A stretch of 64,000 nucleotides of DNA, taken from assembly GCA_963582065.1 (NCBI GenBank), contig CAUZRQ010000001.1:62001-126000 (forward strand), in the 5' to 3' direction. A program made the translations under genes and the position numbers. Numbering within the stretch: position 1 is the stretch's first letter; every line of letters starts with the position of its first letter. The notes beneath the pieces were generated by a model. The model was not told where the DNA came from. It was given only the letters and a program-made list of their open reading frames with translations, and made no database searches. This DNA comes from UBA8437 sp963582065. GTDB taxonomy: Bacteria; Planctomycetota; Planctomycetia; Planctomycetales; Planctomycetaceae. Of the stretch, positions 33,087 to 41,662 are shown in pieces.

Positions 33087-34352
33087 ATGCACCTTCCGAC
33101 ACCCCAGGGCATGAGCCGACGGCACTTCATGCAACACATGGCCACTGCCGCCGCCACCGCGCCCGCTCTGCAGTTCATTTCGGACCTCAGGACGCACGCC
33201 GAGGACATCAAGAAGGCGCAGAAGGCCTGCATCCTGATGTGGATGGGCGGTGGACCTCCGACGATCGACATCTGGGACCTGAAGCCCGGATCGAAGAACG
33301 GCGGCGAGTTCCAGCCGATCGACACCAAGGGTGACTTGCAGATCAGCGAGCACATGCCCAAGACGGCGATGCAGATGGACAAGCTGAGCGTGGTCCGCTC
33401 GATGAGCACCCGCGAGGCCGACCACGGGCGAGGTCGCTATTACATGCACACCGCGTTCGTCCCCAATCCCACCGTCGTCCATCCGACGTTCGGTAGCGTG
33501 GTCAGCCAGGAACTGGGTGCGAAGCGGTCGTCGCTTGAGATCCCGGCTTTCGTGTCGGTCAACGCTCCTTCGGGCAGCCCCGGTTTTATGGGCGCCCGGC
33601 ACGCGCCGTTTGTCGTCAGCAGCAATGGCCAGATCCGCAATGCCAGCCTCGGCGACAAGAAGGATCGACTTGGCCAGCGGCTGCGGATGCTCAGCGTCAT
33701 CGAGACGAACTTCATCAACTCCAAGCGGGGCGAGATGCCCAAGGGCCACCGGGAGATCTACAAGAAGGCGGTCAACCTGATGACCAGCAAACAGATGGAG
33801 GCCTTCAAGGTGGCCGAGGAGTCGCAGGAGACCAAGGACGCCTACGGCACCGGCGGATTCGGCCAGGGCCTGTTGATGGCCCGTCGACTGGTCGAGACGG
33901 GAGTTCCGTTCGTCGAGGTCGGCATGGGCGGCTGGGACCTCCACAACAACGTCTTCAACACGCTGAGTACTCAGCGGCTGCCGCAGCTCGACCAGGGCAT
34001 CGGCGCGCTGACGGCCGACCTGGCCCAGCGTGGCATGCTTGACGATGTGGTGCTGGTCTGGATGGGCGAGTTCGGCCGCACACCGCGGATCAACCAGAAC
34101 GTCGGACGCGACCACTGGGCCGCGAGCTGGAGCGTGATGGTCGGCGGTGGCGGGCTCAAGGGCGGCCAGGCTGTCGGAAAGACCGACCGCGATGGAGTCC
34201 GCGTTGACGGGAAGGCCTACCTCCCCGGCGACATCTGGGCCACCGTGTCGCACGCACTGGGGATCCCGTCGAAGACCGTCCATCGGTCGAAGCGGGGACG
34301 CCCGATGAAGTTGGCCAACGGCGGCGCGCCGATCAAGGAACTGATCGGCTGA
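33087..34352 (+). CDS. DUF1501 protein with Tat signal
   Basis: 421 residues. The N terminus holds a twin-arginine motif (GMSRRHFMQHMATAAATAP), so export in folded form by Tat is likely. The body matches DUF1501, a sulfatase/alkaline-phosphatase-like fold: MWMGGGPPTIDIWDLKPG, GEFGRTPRIN and VGRDHWAASWSVMVGGGGLKGG. DUF1501 proteins accompany DUF1549/DUF1553 genes throughout planctomycetes. Their substrate is unknown. Confidence 0.93.
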   Translation: MHLPTPQGMSRRHFMQHMATAAATAPALQFISDLRTHAEDIKKAQKACILMWMGGGPPTIDIWDLKPGSKNGGEFQPIDTKGDLQISEHMPKTAMQMDKLSVVRSMSTREADHGRGRYYMHTAFVPNPTVVHPTFGSVVSQELGAKRSSLEIPAFVSVNAPSGSPGFMGARHAPFVVSSNGQIRNASLGDKKDRLGQRLRMLSVIETNFINSKRGEMPKGHREIYKKAVNLMTSKQMEAFKVAEESQETKDAYGTGGFGQGLLMARRLVETGVPFVEVGMGGWDLHNNVFNTLSTQRLPQLDQGIGALTADLAQRGMLDDVVLVWMGEFGRTPRINQNVGRDHWAASWSVMVGGGGLKGGQAVGKTDRDGVRVDGKAYLPGDIWATVSHALGIPSKTVHRSKRGRPMKLANGGAPIKELIG

Positions 34353-34371
34353 CCGTCCGTCACTGGTCGTT

Positions 34372-34415
34372 TCACCGCTCGAGTCCTGGCTCGCATCAAC
34401 CAGGCCGAGCGGTGA
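34372..34415 (+). terminator. Long intergenic hairpin after the DUF1501 gene
   Basis: TCACCGCTCG (34372-34381) pairs perfectly with CGAGCGGTGA (34406-34415), and an inner CCTGG/CCAGG stem (34385-34389 with 34400-34404) stacks inside. The whole lies 20 bases after the DUF1501 stop and about 75 before the sigma factor gene. There is no T-run, so it could be a Rho-dependent boundary or mRNA stabiliser. Confidence 0.5.
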
Positions 34416-34488
34416 TGGCGGCCGGGCGGTTCTGTTCGACGCATTTCAAGACACCCAACACAAATCCACCACGCTAGGATCGTCGCTC

Positions 34489-35064
34489 GTGTCCGATTTC
34501 CGGATCAGCACCGAGACCGAAGGGACCGAAGCCGCGGTGTCGGCTTCGGATCCCCGTGAGGAGTTCATCAAGCTCTTCACCAAGTACCAGCGACGCGTCT
34601 TCCTGTTCATCCTCTCGCAGGTCCCCAACCCGGTGGATGCCGAGGAGATTCACCAGGAGACCAACGTGATCATCTGGCGAAAGTTCGACCGGTTTGAACT
34701 GGGAACCAACTTCCTGGCATGGGCTTGCCAGATCGCCAGCTACGAGGTGTTGAAGTATCGCGAGCGTCAGCGACGTGACCGGCATCTCTTCAGCGACGAA
34801 TTCGTCCGCCAGGTGGCCAGCGATGCGATCGAGCAGGCCGATGATCTCGAACAACGACGGCAGCACCTGGCTGTTTGTCTCAGCAAGCTGAGGAACGAGG
34901 ATCGTGAGTTGATCCAGCAGCGGTATTCGGTCGGGAAATCGGGCAAGAGCGTGGCCGAGCTGATCGGTCGACCGATCAACTCGGTCTACCAGTCGCTCTC
35001 CCGCATCCGCCGCACGCTGCTGGAGTGCGTGAACCGACAGATCCAGGCACAGGCGACACCATGA
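34489..35064 (+). CDS. ECF-type RNA polymerase sigma factor
   Basis: 191 residues from GTG 34489. Region 2 reads FTKYQRRVFLFILSQVPNPVDAEEIHQETNVIIWRKFDRFE and contains the core-binding and -10 recognition helices. Region 4 is SVGKSGKSVAELIGRPINSVYQSLSRIRRTLLECV. It matches the Rhodopirellula/Verrucomicrobium-type ECF family. It overlaps the next gene by four bases (ATGA), so sigma factor and downstream product are made together. Confidence 0.93.
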   Translation: MSDFRISTETEGTEAAVSASDPREEFIKLFTKYQRRVFLFILSQVPNPVDAEEIHQETNVIIWRKFDRFELGTNFLAWACQIASYEVLKYRERQRRDRHLFSDEFVRQVASDAIEQADDLEQRRQHLAVCLSKLRNEDRELIQQRYSVGKSGKSVAELIGRPINSVYQSLSRIRRTLLECVNRQIQAQATP

Positions 35065-37181
35065 GTGTCGACAGTCTCCAACATGAAGAACTGGTGCAGC
35101 TGCTCGAGGCGCTGTGCGAGGATCGCCTCGACGGTGTCCAGGGGGCGCGGCTCGAGGAGATCGTGCTTGGTGACGAGGACGCCCGGCGGGTGTATCTCGA
35201 GTACATCTCGCTGCACGGTACGCTCTATTGGGATGCCGCTCGTGCCATCGACGACGGGTCCGAGTTGGCCGGTGTCGAGGTGGCCGCAGCCGGTACGATC
35301 GGCACGCTGTCAGCCACCCGCCGCAGGGTTCTGTCAGCCGCGGCTGTGTTGACCGCCGCCGCCGCCGCCGCCCTGCTGCTGGCTGTCGGACTCTCGTGGT
35401 GGCCGGCCGGCCCATCCGGCGGCGCGGACGTCGCGGATGTCGAAACGTCCAATCCCCCGGTCGTCGACAGTGTCACGGACCCGCCCGTTGCCGGCAGTGA
35501 AACGTCGCGGCGGCAGCCGGCGACGATCGAGTCGCCGCCGGCACGCCCGTTGGCGAACAAGGTGGAGAAGAGAAACACCGTCGAGAGGGTGGTCTCGCCG
35601 GAGAGCATCGATCCGGACATCAAGTCCGCCACGAATCTCAGGCCCGGTGCCGGTTCACTGGACGAGATCGTCGGGTTTGTCGACGGCCGCCTGTCGGCAC
35701 AGTGGCGAGAGTCCGAGGTCGTTCCCTCACCGGTCGCATTGGATGCCGAGTGGCTGCGTCGTATCTACCTGGACATTGTTGGCCACATCCCGCCGACCAG
35801 CGACGTGATCGCATTCCTGAAGGACCGCCGTCCCGAGAAGCGTGGCGAGGTGATCGACCGGTTGTTGGACGACACCGATTATGTCCGCCACTCGACCACC
35901 ATCTGGTCCAACCTGTTGGTGGGTCGGGTCGAGCGTCGCGAGGTGAACCGACCGGCATTCGAGAAGTTTCTCCGCGAGTCGTTTTCCAGGAATCGGCCGT
36001 GGAACGAGGTGGTTGGTGAACTGGTGGCTGCTCACGGTCGCAACGATCAGAACGGGGCCACCAACTTCCTGTTGGCGCATCTGAACAACGACGCCACTCC
36101 GGCCACGGCGATCACCGCTCGCCTGTTCCTGGGGACCCAGGTCCAGTGCACCCAGTGTCACAATCACCCGTTCAACAACTGGCAGCAGCAGCAGTTTCAC
36201 GGTCTGAGTGCCTTCTTCAAGAGCACTCGTTCCAAACCGGTTCGTGGAACGGACGCCTACGCATTGGTCAGCGAGCCGTTTGAAGAGCACCCGTTTTACG
36301 AGGATCGCCGGGGCGTGCTGCACATGGCTCCGGCGCGGCTGGGTGGCCAGAGAGTGGACCTGGAGGGGAACGAGCATCCCCGAGGTGAACTCGCCCGCCT
36401 GATGACCGGAGACAGCGATCCCCGGCTGGCTCGGGCGATGGTCAACCGCACCTGGGCCCGGTTGCTGGGTCACGGGTTCACAACCCCGGTCGACGACATG
36501 GGGCCGCACAACCCGCCGTCGCATCCCAAAGTGCTCGATCGTCTGTCTCGGGAGTTCGTTGCCAGTGGTTTTGATGTGAAGCGGTTGATCCTCTGGATCT
36601 GCAGCACGCGGGCCTACGGTCTGACCAGTCGGATGACGGCCAAGAACCGTGTCGACCACCCCGAGACCAGCCAAGTACGGCTCTTCAGCCACGTGTACAC
36701 CAAGCCGATGAGCGTCGAGCAACTCTACGATTCCCTGCTGGTGGCCACGCAGGTCGATCGCACAACCGCCAGTGACTGGGAGAGCGTGGCGGCCAACCGC
36801 CGTCGCTGGCGATCGCAGTTCGTCTATTCGTTCGAGACCGATGAGAACGACGAGGTGGTGACGTTCGACGGGACGATCACTCAGGCGATGATGATGATGA
36901 ACGGCCCGTTGATCCGTGAGGCGTTGTCGCAGCAACCCGGTTCGTTCTTCCACCAGGTTGTCCACGCTCCGGGAAGTGACATCGACCGGGTGAAGCGGTT
37001 GTGCCTTTCGGCTCTGGGCCGTTTCCCGTCGTCGGCCGAGATGAAGGCAATCGCAGAGATGCTGCCGCTGCGATCTTCCGCACAGGCACGCCAGGCCCCC
37101 GCCTCGGGCCCCCTGGCCGAAGGCCTCCAGGACGTCTTCTGGGCCTACCTGAACTCAAACGAGTTCATCACGGTTCCGTAG
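35061..37181 (+). CDS. Fusion of anti-sigma-like N terminus, one membrane helix and PSCyt2/PSD1 domains
   Basis: 706 residues, start overlapping the sigma factor stop. Residues 1-75 are a small helical domain of the type that follows ECF sigma factors in this clade (LVQLLEALCEDRLDGVQGARLEEIVLGDEDARRVYLEYISLHG). A single membrane helix spans about residues 90-114. After a linker, DUF1549 begins near residue 197, with CTQCH at 363-367, and DUF1553 follows. So the anti-sigma part is cytoplasmic and the PSCyt2/PSD1 part is outside. The C-terminal half is a paralogue of the protein at 31191. Fusions like this directly link an external module to gene control. Confidence 0.85.
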   Translation: MSVDSLQHEELVQLLEALCEDRLDGVQGARLEEIVLGDEDARRVYLEYISLHGTLYWDAARAIDDGSELAGVEVAAAGTIGTLSATRRRVLSAAAVLTAAAAAALLLAVGLSWWPAGPSGGADVADVETSNPPVVDSVTDPPVAGSETSRRQPATIESPPARPLANKVEKRNTVERVVSPESIDPDIKSATNLRPGAGSLDEIVGFVDGRLSAQWRESEVVPSPVALDAEWLRRIYLDIVGHIPPTSDVIAFLKDRRPEKRGEVIDRLLDDTDYVRHSTTIWSNLLVGRVERREVNRPAFEKFLRESFSRNRPWNEVVGELVAAHGRNDQNGATNFLLAHLNNDATPATAITARLFLGTQVQCTQCHNHPFNNWQQQQFHGLSAFFKSTRSKPVRGTDAYALVSEPFEEHPFYEDRRGVLHMAPARLGGQRVDLEGNEHPRGELARLMTGDSDPRLARAMVNRTWARLLGHGFTTPVDDMGPHNPPSHPKVLDRLSREFVASGFDVKRLILWICSTRAYGLTSRMTAKNRVDHPETSQVRLFSHVYTKPMSVEQLYDSLLVATQVDRTTASDWESVAANRRRWRSQFVYSFETDENDEVVTFDGTITQAMMMMNGPLIREALSQQPGSFFHQVVHAPGSDIDRVKRLCLSALGRFPSSAEMKAIAEMLPLRSSAQARQAPASGPLAEGLQDVFWAYLNSNEFITVP

Positions 37182-37242
37182 GTCGCCGTCGCAGGTGCGG
37201 TTTTCCGGAACGGCCCTCGGGTGTGAGGCTCAAGCGACCAGG

Positions 37243-39267
37243 TCAGCCGGTCGAATCGGCCATGTCGAGCAGTTCCTGCTCGGTGATGACGCGGACTTCG
37301 AGATCCCGGGCTTTGGTCAGCTTGCTGCCGGCGTCGTCGCCGGCGACCAGCAGGTCGGTTTTCTTCGAGACGCTGCCGGTCGACTTGCCCCCGTGCTCAC
37401 GGATGAACTCCTTGATCTCGTCACGGGTGAATTGTGTCAGGGCACCGCTGACGACGATGGTCATTCCGTCCAGTGGCCGGGAGGCTTCGGCGGCGGACTC
37501 GGGGATCGGGTCGCCCTGGTGCAGGCCGAGTTCGCGGAGATCGTCCACGACAGCCTGGCTGATCGGCGAGTGGAAGAACTGGTGGACGCTCTCGGCAATC
37601 ACCGGACCGATATCCTCCACCCCGGACAATTGCTCGACCGACTGCCCACCGATCGACTTGACCGTGCCGAATCGATCGGCCAGGACCCGGGCGTTGGTGC
37701 CACCGACGTGGCGGATGTTCAAGCCGGTCAACAGTCGCCACAACGGTCGGGTCTTGGAGTCCTCGATTGCCTCGAGCAGGTTGTCGACCGACTTCTCGCC
37801 CATTCGTTCCATCTCGATCAACGTCTCACGGTGGCCACCCAGGCGGTAGATGTCTCCCAGGGAGGTCAACAGTCCCGCCTCCAGCAAGCTCTCGATCAAC
37901 TTGATTCCCAGTCCCTCGATGTCCATTGCCGCGCGGGAGGCGAAGAACCGCAGGTTCTCCCGCAACTGGGCCGGACAGGCAGGGTTCGGACAGCGGATGT
38001 AGACTCCCCCCTCGTCCTGCACCACCGCAGTTCCGCATTCGGGGCATCTCTTGGGGAAGCGGAACCGTTTCTCGGACCCGGTGCGGCTGTGCTCCTCGAC
38101 ACGGACCACGTGGGGGATGACCTTGCCGGCCTTTTCGACGACCACGGTGTCACCGATCCTGATCCCCAGTCGCTTCAACTCGTCCCGGTTGTGCAGGCTT
38201 GATCGCGAAACCGTTGTTCCGGCGATCTCGACCGGATCCATCTCGGCCACCGGCGTCAACGTGCCGGTCTTGCCGACCTGAATCGTGATGTCGCGGATCG
38301 TTGTGGTTCCGGTGTAGCGTTCCCACTTGTAGGCGATCACCCAGCGGGGGCTCTTGCTGGTCGCACCCAGCCGTTGGCGTTGTTCGAGGTTGTTGAGTTT
38401 CAACACCAGCCCGTCAACCTCGAAATCCAACGCGTGCATGTTGTCCATCAGCGTCTGGGCGTACTCGCGAGCCGAGGCGATGTCGGGACGGGTCTCGACG
38501 CCCGGAGTGGCGGGCAGTCCCATGCGGGCGACCGCTTCGAGGAACTCGGTGTGCGTCCGGTACTCGCCGCCTTCGATATGCCCGGTTGAGTGGGCAAAGA
38601 AGCGGACCTTCCGCTGGGCACAGAGGTTGGGATCGAGCAGTTTCAGTGCTCCGGCACACGTGTTCCGAGGGTTGGCGTAGGCCGTTTCGCCACGTTTTTG
38701 TTGTTCGGCCTGCAGCCGGGTGAAGTCCGAATTGGCGATGTAGGCTTCGCCGCGGATTTCGATCACGTCGGGCCATGGTCTCTCGGCCAGTCTCAGCGGG
38801 ACACCTCGAATCGTACGGGCATTGTGAGTGATGTCGTCCCCCTGGACACCGTTGCCGCGGGTCAGTCCCTGCACCAGGACACCGTTCTCGTAGATCAGTG
38901 ACACCGCCACTCCGTCGATCTTGTACTCGAGGGTGTACTCGAGCGATTCGTTCTCATCGAGCAGCTTGAGGATGCGGGCATCGAATTCGTGCAGTTCTTC
39001 GTCCGAGAAGGCGTTTTCGATCGAGAGCATCGGCACCCGGTGAGTGACCGTCTCGAACCCTTCGATCGGCTCGCCCCCGACTTTGTGTGTCGGGCTGTCG
39101 AGGCTGTCGTATTCGGGATGAGCCTTCTCGAGCGACTGCAACTCGCTCATCATCCGATCGTACTCGACGTCTGTCGCCCCGGGGGTCGCTTCGACGTAGT
39201 ACAACCGGTTGAGTCGTCGGATCGTCTCGCGTAGAGACTCAATCTGATTCTGGATGGACTGGTTCAT
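37243..39267 (-). CDS. ligA: NAD-dependent DNA ligase LigA
   Basis: 674 residues, the standard length. The N-terminal NMN-handling region contains YYVEATPGATDVEYDRMM. The adenylated lysine is Lys116 in EYKIDGVA. The OB-fold, zinc finger (CPECG and CPNPACPAQ), HhH region and C-terminal BRCT domain (GMTIVVSGALTQFTRDEI) follow. It seals nicks in replication and repair. It overlaps the start of the next minus-strand gene by 29 bases. Confidence 0.97.
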   Translation of the reverse strand: MNQSIQNQIESLRETIRRLNRLYYVEATPGATDVEYDRMMSELQSLEKAHPEYDSLDSPTHKVGGEPIEGFETVTHRVPMLSIENAFSDEELHEFDARILKLLDENESLEYTLEYKIDGVAVSLIYENGVLVQGLTRGNGVQGDDITHNARTIRGVPLRLAERPWPDVIEIRGEAYIANSDFTRLQAEQQKRGETAYANPRNTCAGALKLLDPNLCAQRKVRFFAHSTGHIEGGEYRTHTEFLEAVARMGLPATPGVETRPDIASAREYAQTLMDNMHALDFEVDGLVLKLNNLEQRQRLGATSKSPRWVIAYKWERYTGTTTIRDITIQVGKTGTLTPVAEMDPVEIAGTTVSRSSLHNRDELKRLGIRIGDTVVVEKAGKVIPHVVRVEEHSRTGSEKRFRFPKRCPECGTAVVQDEGGVYIRCPNPACPAQLRENLRFFASRAAMDIEGLGIKLIESLLEAGLLTSLGDIYRLGGHRETLIEMERMGEKSVDNLLEAIEDSKTRPLWRLLTGLNIRHVGGTNARVLADRFGTVKSIGGQSVEQLSGVEDIGPVIAESVHQFFHSPISQAVVDDLRELGLHQGDPIPESAAEASRPLDGMTIVVSGALTQFTRDEIKEFIREHGGKSTGSVSKKTDLLVAGDDAGSKLTKARDLEVRVITEQELLDMADSTG

Positions 39268-39565
39268 TCTCGTCCGTGGAGTCGGTGGCCAGTTCGGGTG
39301 TGTCGCCCTGGTCGCCGGCCATCGCGAAGAACGCCGAGGCGAGAATCGCGATCACCTCGGCCACCAACAACCAGCCGGCGTTCTCGTCGAAGGCGGCCCG
39401 GGTTGATGACAACGACGCGGGGCCGAGGACCGAGGCGATCATCGCCAGGATCGTGATCACGAACAGCCCGCCGGCGATGATCGTGATGCGGAAGAACGGG
39501 TTGAGTGGTTCGGCCGTTGCCTCGGCATCCGAGGGTGTCGACGGGGAGGCAGCCGGGTCGTTCAT
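39239..39565 (-). CDS. Small two-helix membrane protein, unknown function
   Basis: 108 residues from ATG 39565. An in-frame upstream start at 39667 would read through the SDR neighbour and was rejected. Two membrane segments are visible (IIAGGLFVITILAMIASVL and LLVAEVIAILASAFFAMAG), with Ser/Pro/Thr-rich N and C termini. No family recognised. Its end overlaps ligA by 29 bases. Confidence 0.65.
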   Translation of the reverse strand: MNDPAASPSTPSDAEATAEPLNPFFRITIIAGGLFVITILAMIASVLGPASLSSTRAAFDENAGWLLVAEVIAILASAFFAMAGDQGDTPELATDSTDENEPVHPESD

Positions 39566-39617
39566 GACACGAGGATCCGATGATCCGGCCGTCGCGTCAA
39601 CTGCGGGTCCGCCGTGG

Positions 39618-40445
39618 TCAGCAGGGAAACGTCTGTCCGCCGCCGTCGACCCGCAAGACCTGGCCACTGATGAACCCCGATGCCTCGGTGCAGAGGAATC
39701 CGACCACGCCGGCCACCTCGTCCGGACGCCCGTAGCGTTCCAGGGTTCCCTGTTGCACCATCATCTCATCGTCGATCGGGTTGATCCTCAGGAATCGCTC
39801 GGTCACCGTGCCGCCCGGCGCGACGCAGTTGACCGGGATGTTGTGCTGGCGAAGCTGGTCGGCCAGGCAACGGGTGTATTCGTGCAGGGCGGCCTTGGCG
39901 ACCGAGTAGATGGCGCCGAAGGTCCGGCCGGAACAACCGGCGATGCTGCCGATGGTGATGATTCGTCCGGTGTTGCGTTGGATCATCCCGGGAGCCACCT
40001 CGCGGCAGCAGAGAATGCTGCCCAGCAGGTTTCGATCCATCACGCTCTGGTAGTCCGCGAGCGAGATGTTCAGGCAGTCGTCGTTTTCGGGGCGGCCTCC
40101 CTTGCCGACGGAGGTGCCGGCGGCACCGATGTCACCCCCGGCACAGCAGACCAGGATGTCGATTTGTCCGAAACGGTCCCGGACCTCGTTCGCGGCCCGT
40201 TGCACGTCCTGTTCGATTGTGACGTCGCACCAGCAGGCCATCGCCTCGCCCGGACCCGATTCGGCGACGTCGGCGGCCACCTGTTCCATCGACTCGCCTT
40301 CGCCGAATGTCCTGGGGCTGTCTTGTCGAGTGCCGTGGACGGCCACGTTGGCACCCAGGCGGACCAGTTCCTCGGCCATCACCCGGCCGAGGCCTCGTGA
40401 CGAGCCGGTGATCCATGCGGTTTGTCCGGCGAGAGGTGGTGACAT
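39618..40445 (-). CDS. Short-chain dehydrogenase/reductase
   Basis: 275 residues. ITGSSRGLGRVMAEEL is the cofactor motif, and CCAGGDIGAAG and YSVAKAALHEYTRCLADQL hold the active-site residues. NPIDDEMMVQQGTLERYGRPDEVAGVVGFL and GQVLRVDGGGQ match FabG-like SDRs. The substrate is unknown. It lies in the gmd-SDR-small membrane protein-ligA group. Confidence 0.87.
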   Translation of the reverse strand: MSPPLAGQTAWITGSSRGLGRVMAEELVRLGANVAVHGTRQDSPRTFGEGESMEQVAADVAESGPGEAMACWCDVTIEQDVQRAANEVRDRFGQIDILVCCAGGDIGAAGTSVGKGGRPENDDCLNISLADYQSVMDRNLLGSILCCREVAPGMIQRNTGRIITIGSIAGCSGRTFGAIYSVAKAALHEYTRCLADQLRQHNIPVNCVAPGGTVTERFLRINPIDDEMMVQQGTLERYGRPDEVAGVVGFLCTEASGFISGQVLRVDGGGQTFPC

Positions 40446-40489
40446 GGTGAGCGGGCTCGAAGGGAAGGGGGCGTGAACCGGTGGAGACT

Positions 40490-41476
40490 CTAGCTGGGCG
40501 TGTCACTGGTCAGGCCTTCGGATTCGGCACGGGCCTGTTCGAGGTCGTGTTCGGTCATCATCCTGGCGAGCTCGGAAAAACTCACCCGCGGCTCCCACCC
40601 CAGGATGCGACGGGCCTTCTCGGAGTTTCCTCGCAGAGCGTCGACTTCGATCGGTCGGAAGAACCGCGGGTCGATCTCGACAAAATCGTTGTAGTCCAGG
40701 TCGAGATGGCCGAAGACCTCGTCAAGGAATTCTCGGACCGAGTGGGTCTCGCCGGTGGCGATGACGAAGTCGTCGGGTTCGTCGTGCTGGAGCATCAGCC
40801 ACATCGCTTCGACGTAGTCGCCGGCGAAACCCCAGTCGCGACGACCTTCGAGGTTTCCGAGAGCGAGTCGGTCCTGGAGTCCCAGCTTGATGCGGGCAGC
40901 GGCGCGGGTGATCTTGCGGGTCACGAAATGTTCGCCCCGCCGGGGCGATTCGTGGTTGAACAGGATCCCGTTGGTTGCAAACAACTCGTAGGCCTCGCGG
41001 TAGTTGACCGTTTGCCAGTAGGCAAAGACCTTGGCACAGGCGTAGGGGCTGCGAGGATGAAAGGGAGTCGATTCGTCCTGCGGCGAGACGGCGTTGCCGA
41101 ACATCTCGCTGGAGGACGCCTGGTAGAACTGCGGTGAGCGGCCGCTGGCGTCACGGTGCTGTCGCATCGCCTCAAGCACCCGCAGGGCACCCAGTCCGGT
41201 GACGTCGGCGGTGTGGACTGGCAGATCGAACGAGACCCGCACGTGGCTCTGGGCACCCAGGTTGTAGACTTCGTCGGGTGACACCTCGTTGAAGACCGCG
41301 GCGATGCGCGAGGCATCGGTCAGGTCGCCGTAGTGCAGCTGACAGCGGGGATCGCACAGTTCGCGTCGACCATAGGGGACCATCCCATGGACGTCGTAGT
41401 CGCGATCGAGCAGAAACTCGGCGAGATACGATCCATCCTGACCCGAGAGTCCGGTGACCAGAGCGACGCGATTCAC
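40490..41476 (-). CDS. gmd: GDP-mannose 4,6-dehydratase
   Basis: 328 residues from GTG 41476 with an AGGAG ribosome-binding site five bases upstream. A longer frame from 42448 runs through the divergent neighbour and was rejected. The Rossmann motif is TGLSGQDGSYLAEFLL, the active site is SSSEMFG with YACAK, and the GRRDWGFAGDYVEAMWLML and NHESPRRGEHFVTRKIT motifs are typical. It makes GDP-4-keto-6-deoxymannose for GDP-fucose and GDP-rhamnose. No fcl gene is adjacent. It is slightly shorter than most Gmd proteins. Confidence 0.93.
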   Translation of the reverse strand: MNRVALVTGLSGQDGSYLAEFLLDRDYDVHGMVPYGRRELCDPRCQLHYGDLTDASRIAAVFNEVSPDEVYNLGAQSHVRVSFDLPVHTADVTGLGALRVLEAMRQHRDASGRSPQFYQASSSEMFGNAVSPQDESTPFHPRSPYACAKVFAYWQTVNYREAYELFATNGILFNHESPRRGEHFVTRKITRAAARIKLGLQDRLALGNLEGRRDWGFAGDYVEAMWLMLQHDEPDDFVIATGETHSVREFLDEVFGHLDLDYNDFVEIDPRFFRPIEVDALRGNSEKARRILGWEPRVSFSELARMMTEHDLEQARAESEGLTSDTPS

Positions 41477-41662
41477 AATGACTCCTGTTTCGTCGGCCAG
41501 CCGATCCCAGCTAAGATGACCCAGCAGGAACGTGGTGGCGACAGGTGGCCGCCATGGTGGAAAAATCGAGTATGAATGGCAGCGAGCGAGAGCGTCAAGC
41601 GATGCTCCGAAGGTGCCCCGGCGGCCGGCCGGACTCTCCCGCGACTCACTGATGGGCTGTTG

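Noticed and set aside
32373..34283. 636-codon minus-strand open frame opposite the DUF1549 and DUF1501 genes
   Set aside because: No recognisable motif. It runs through two confidently assigned plus-strand genes.
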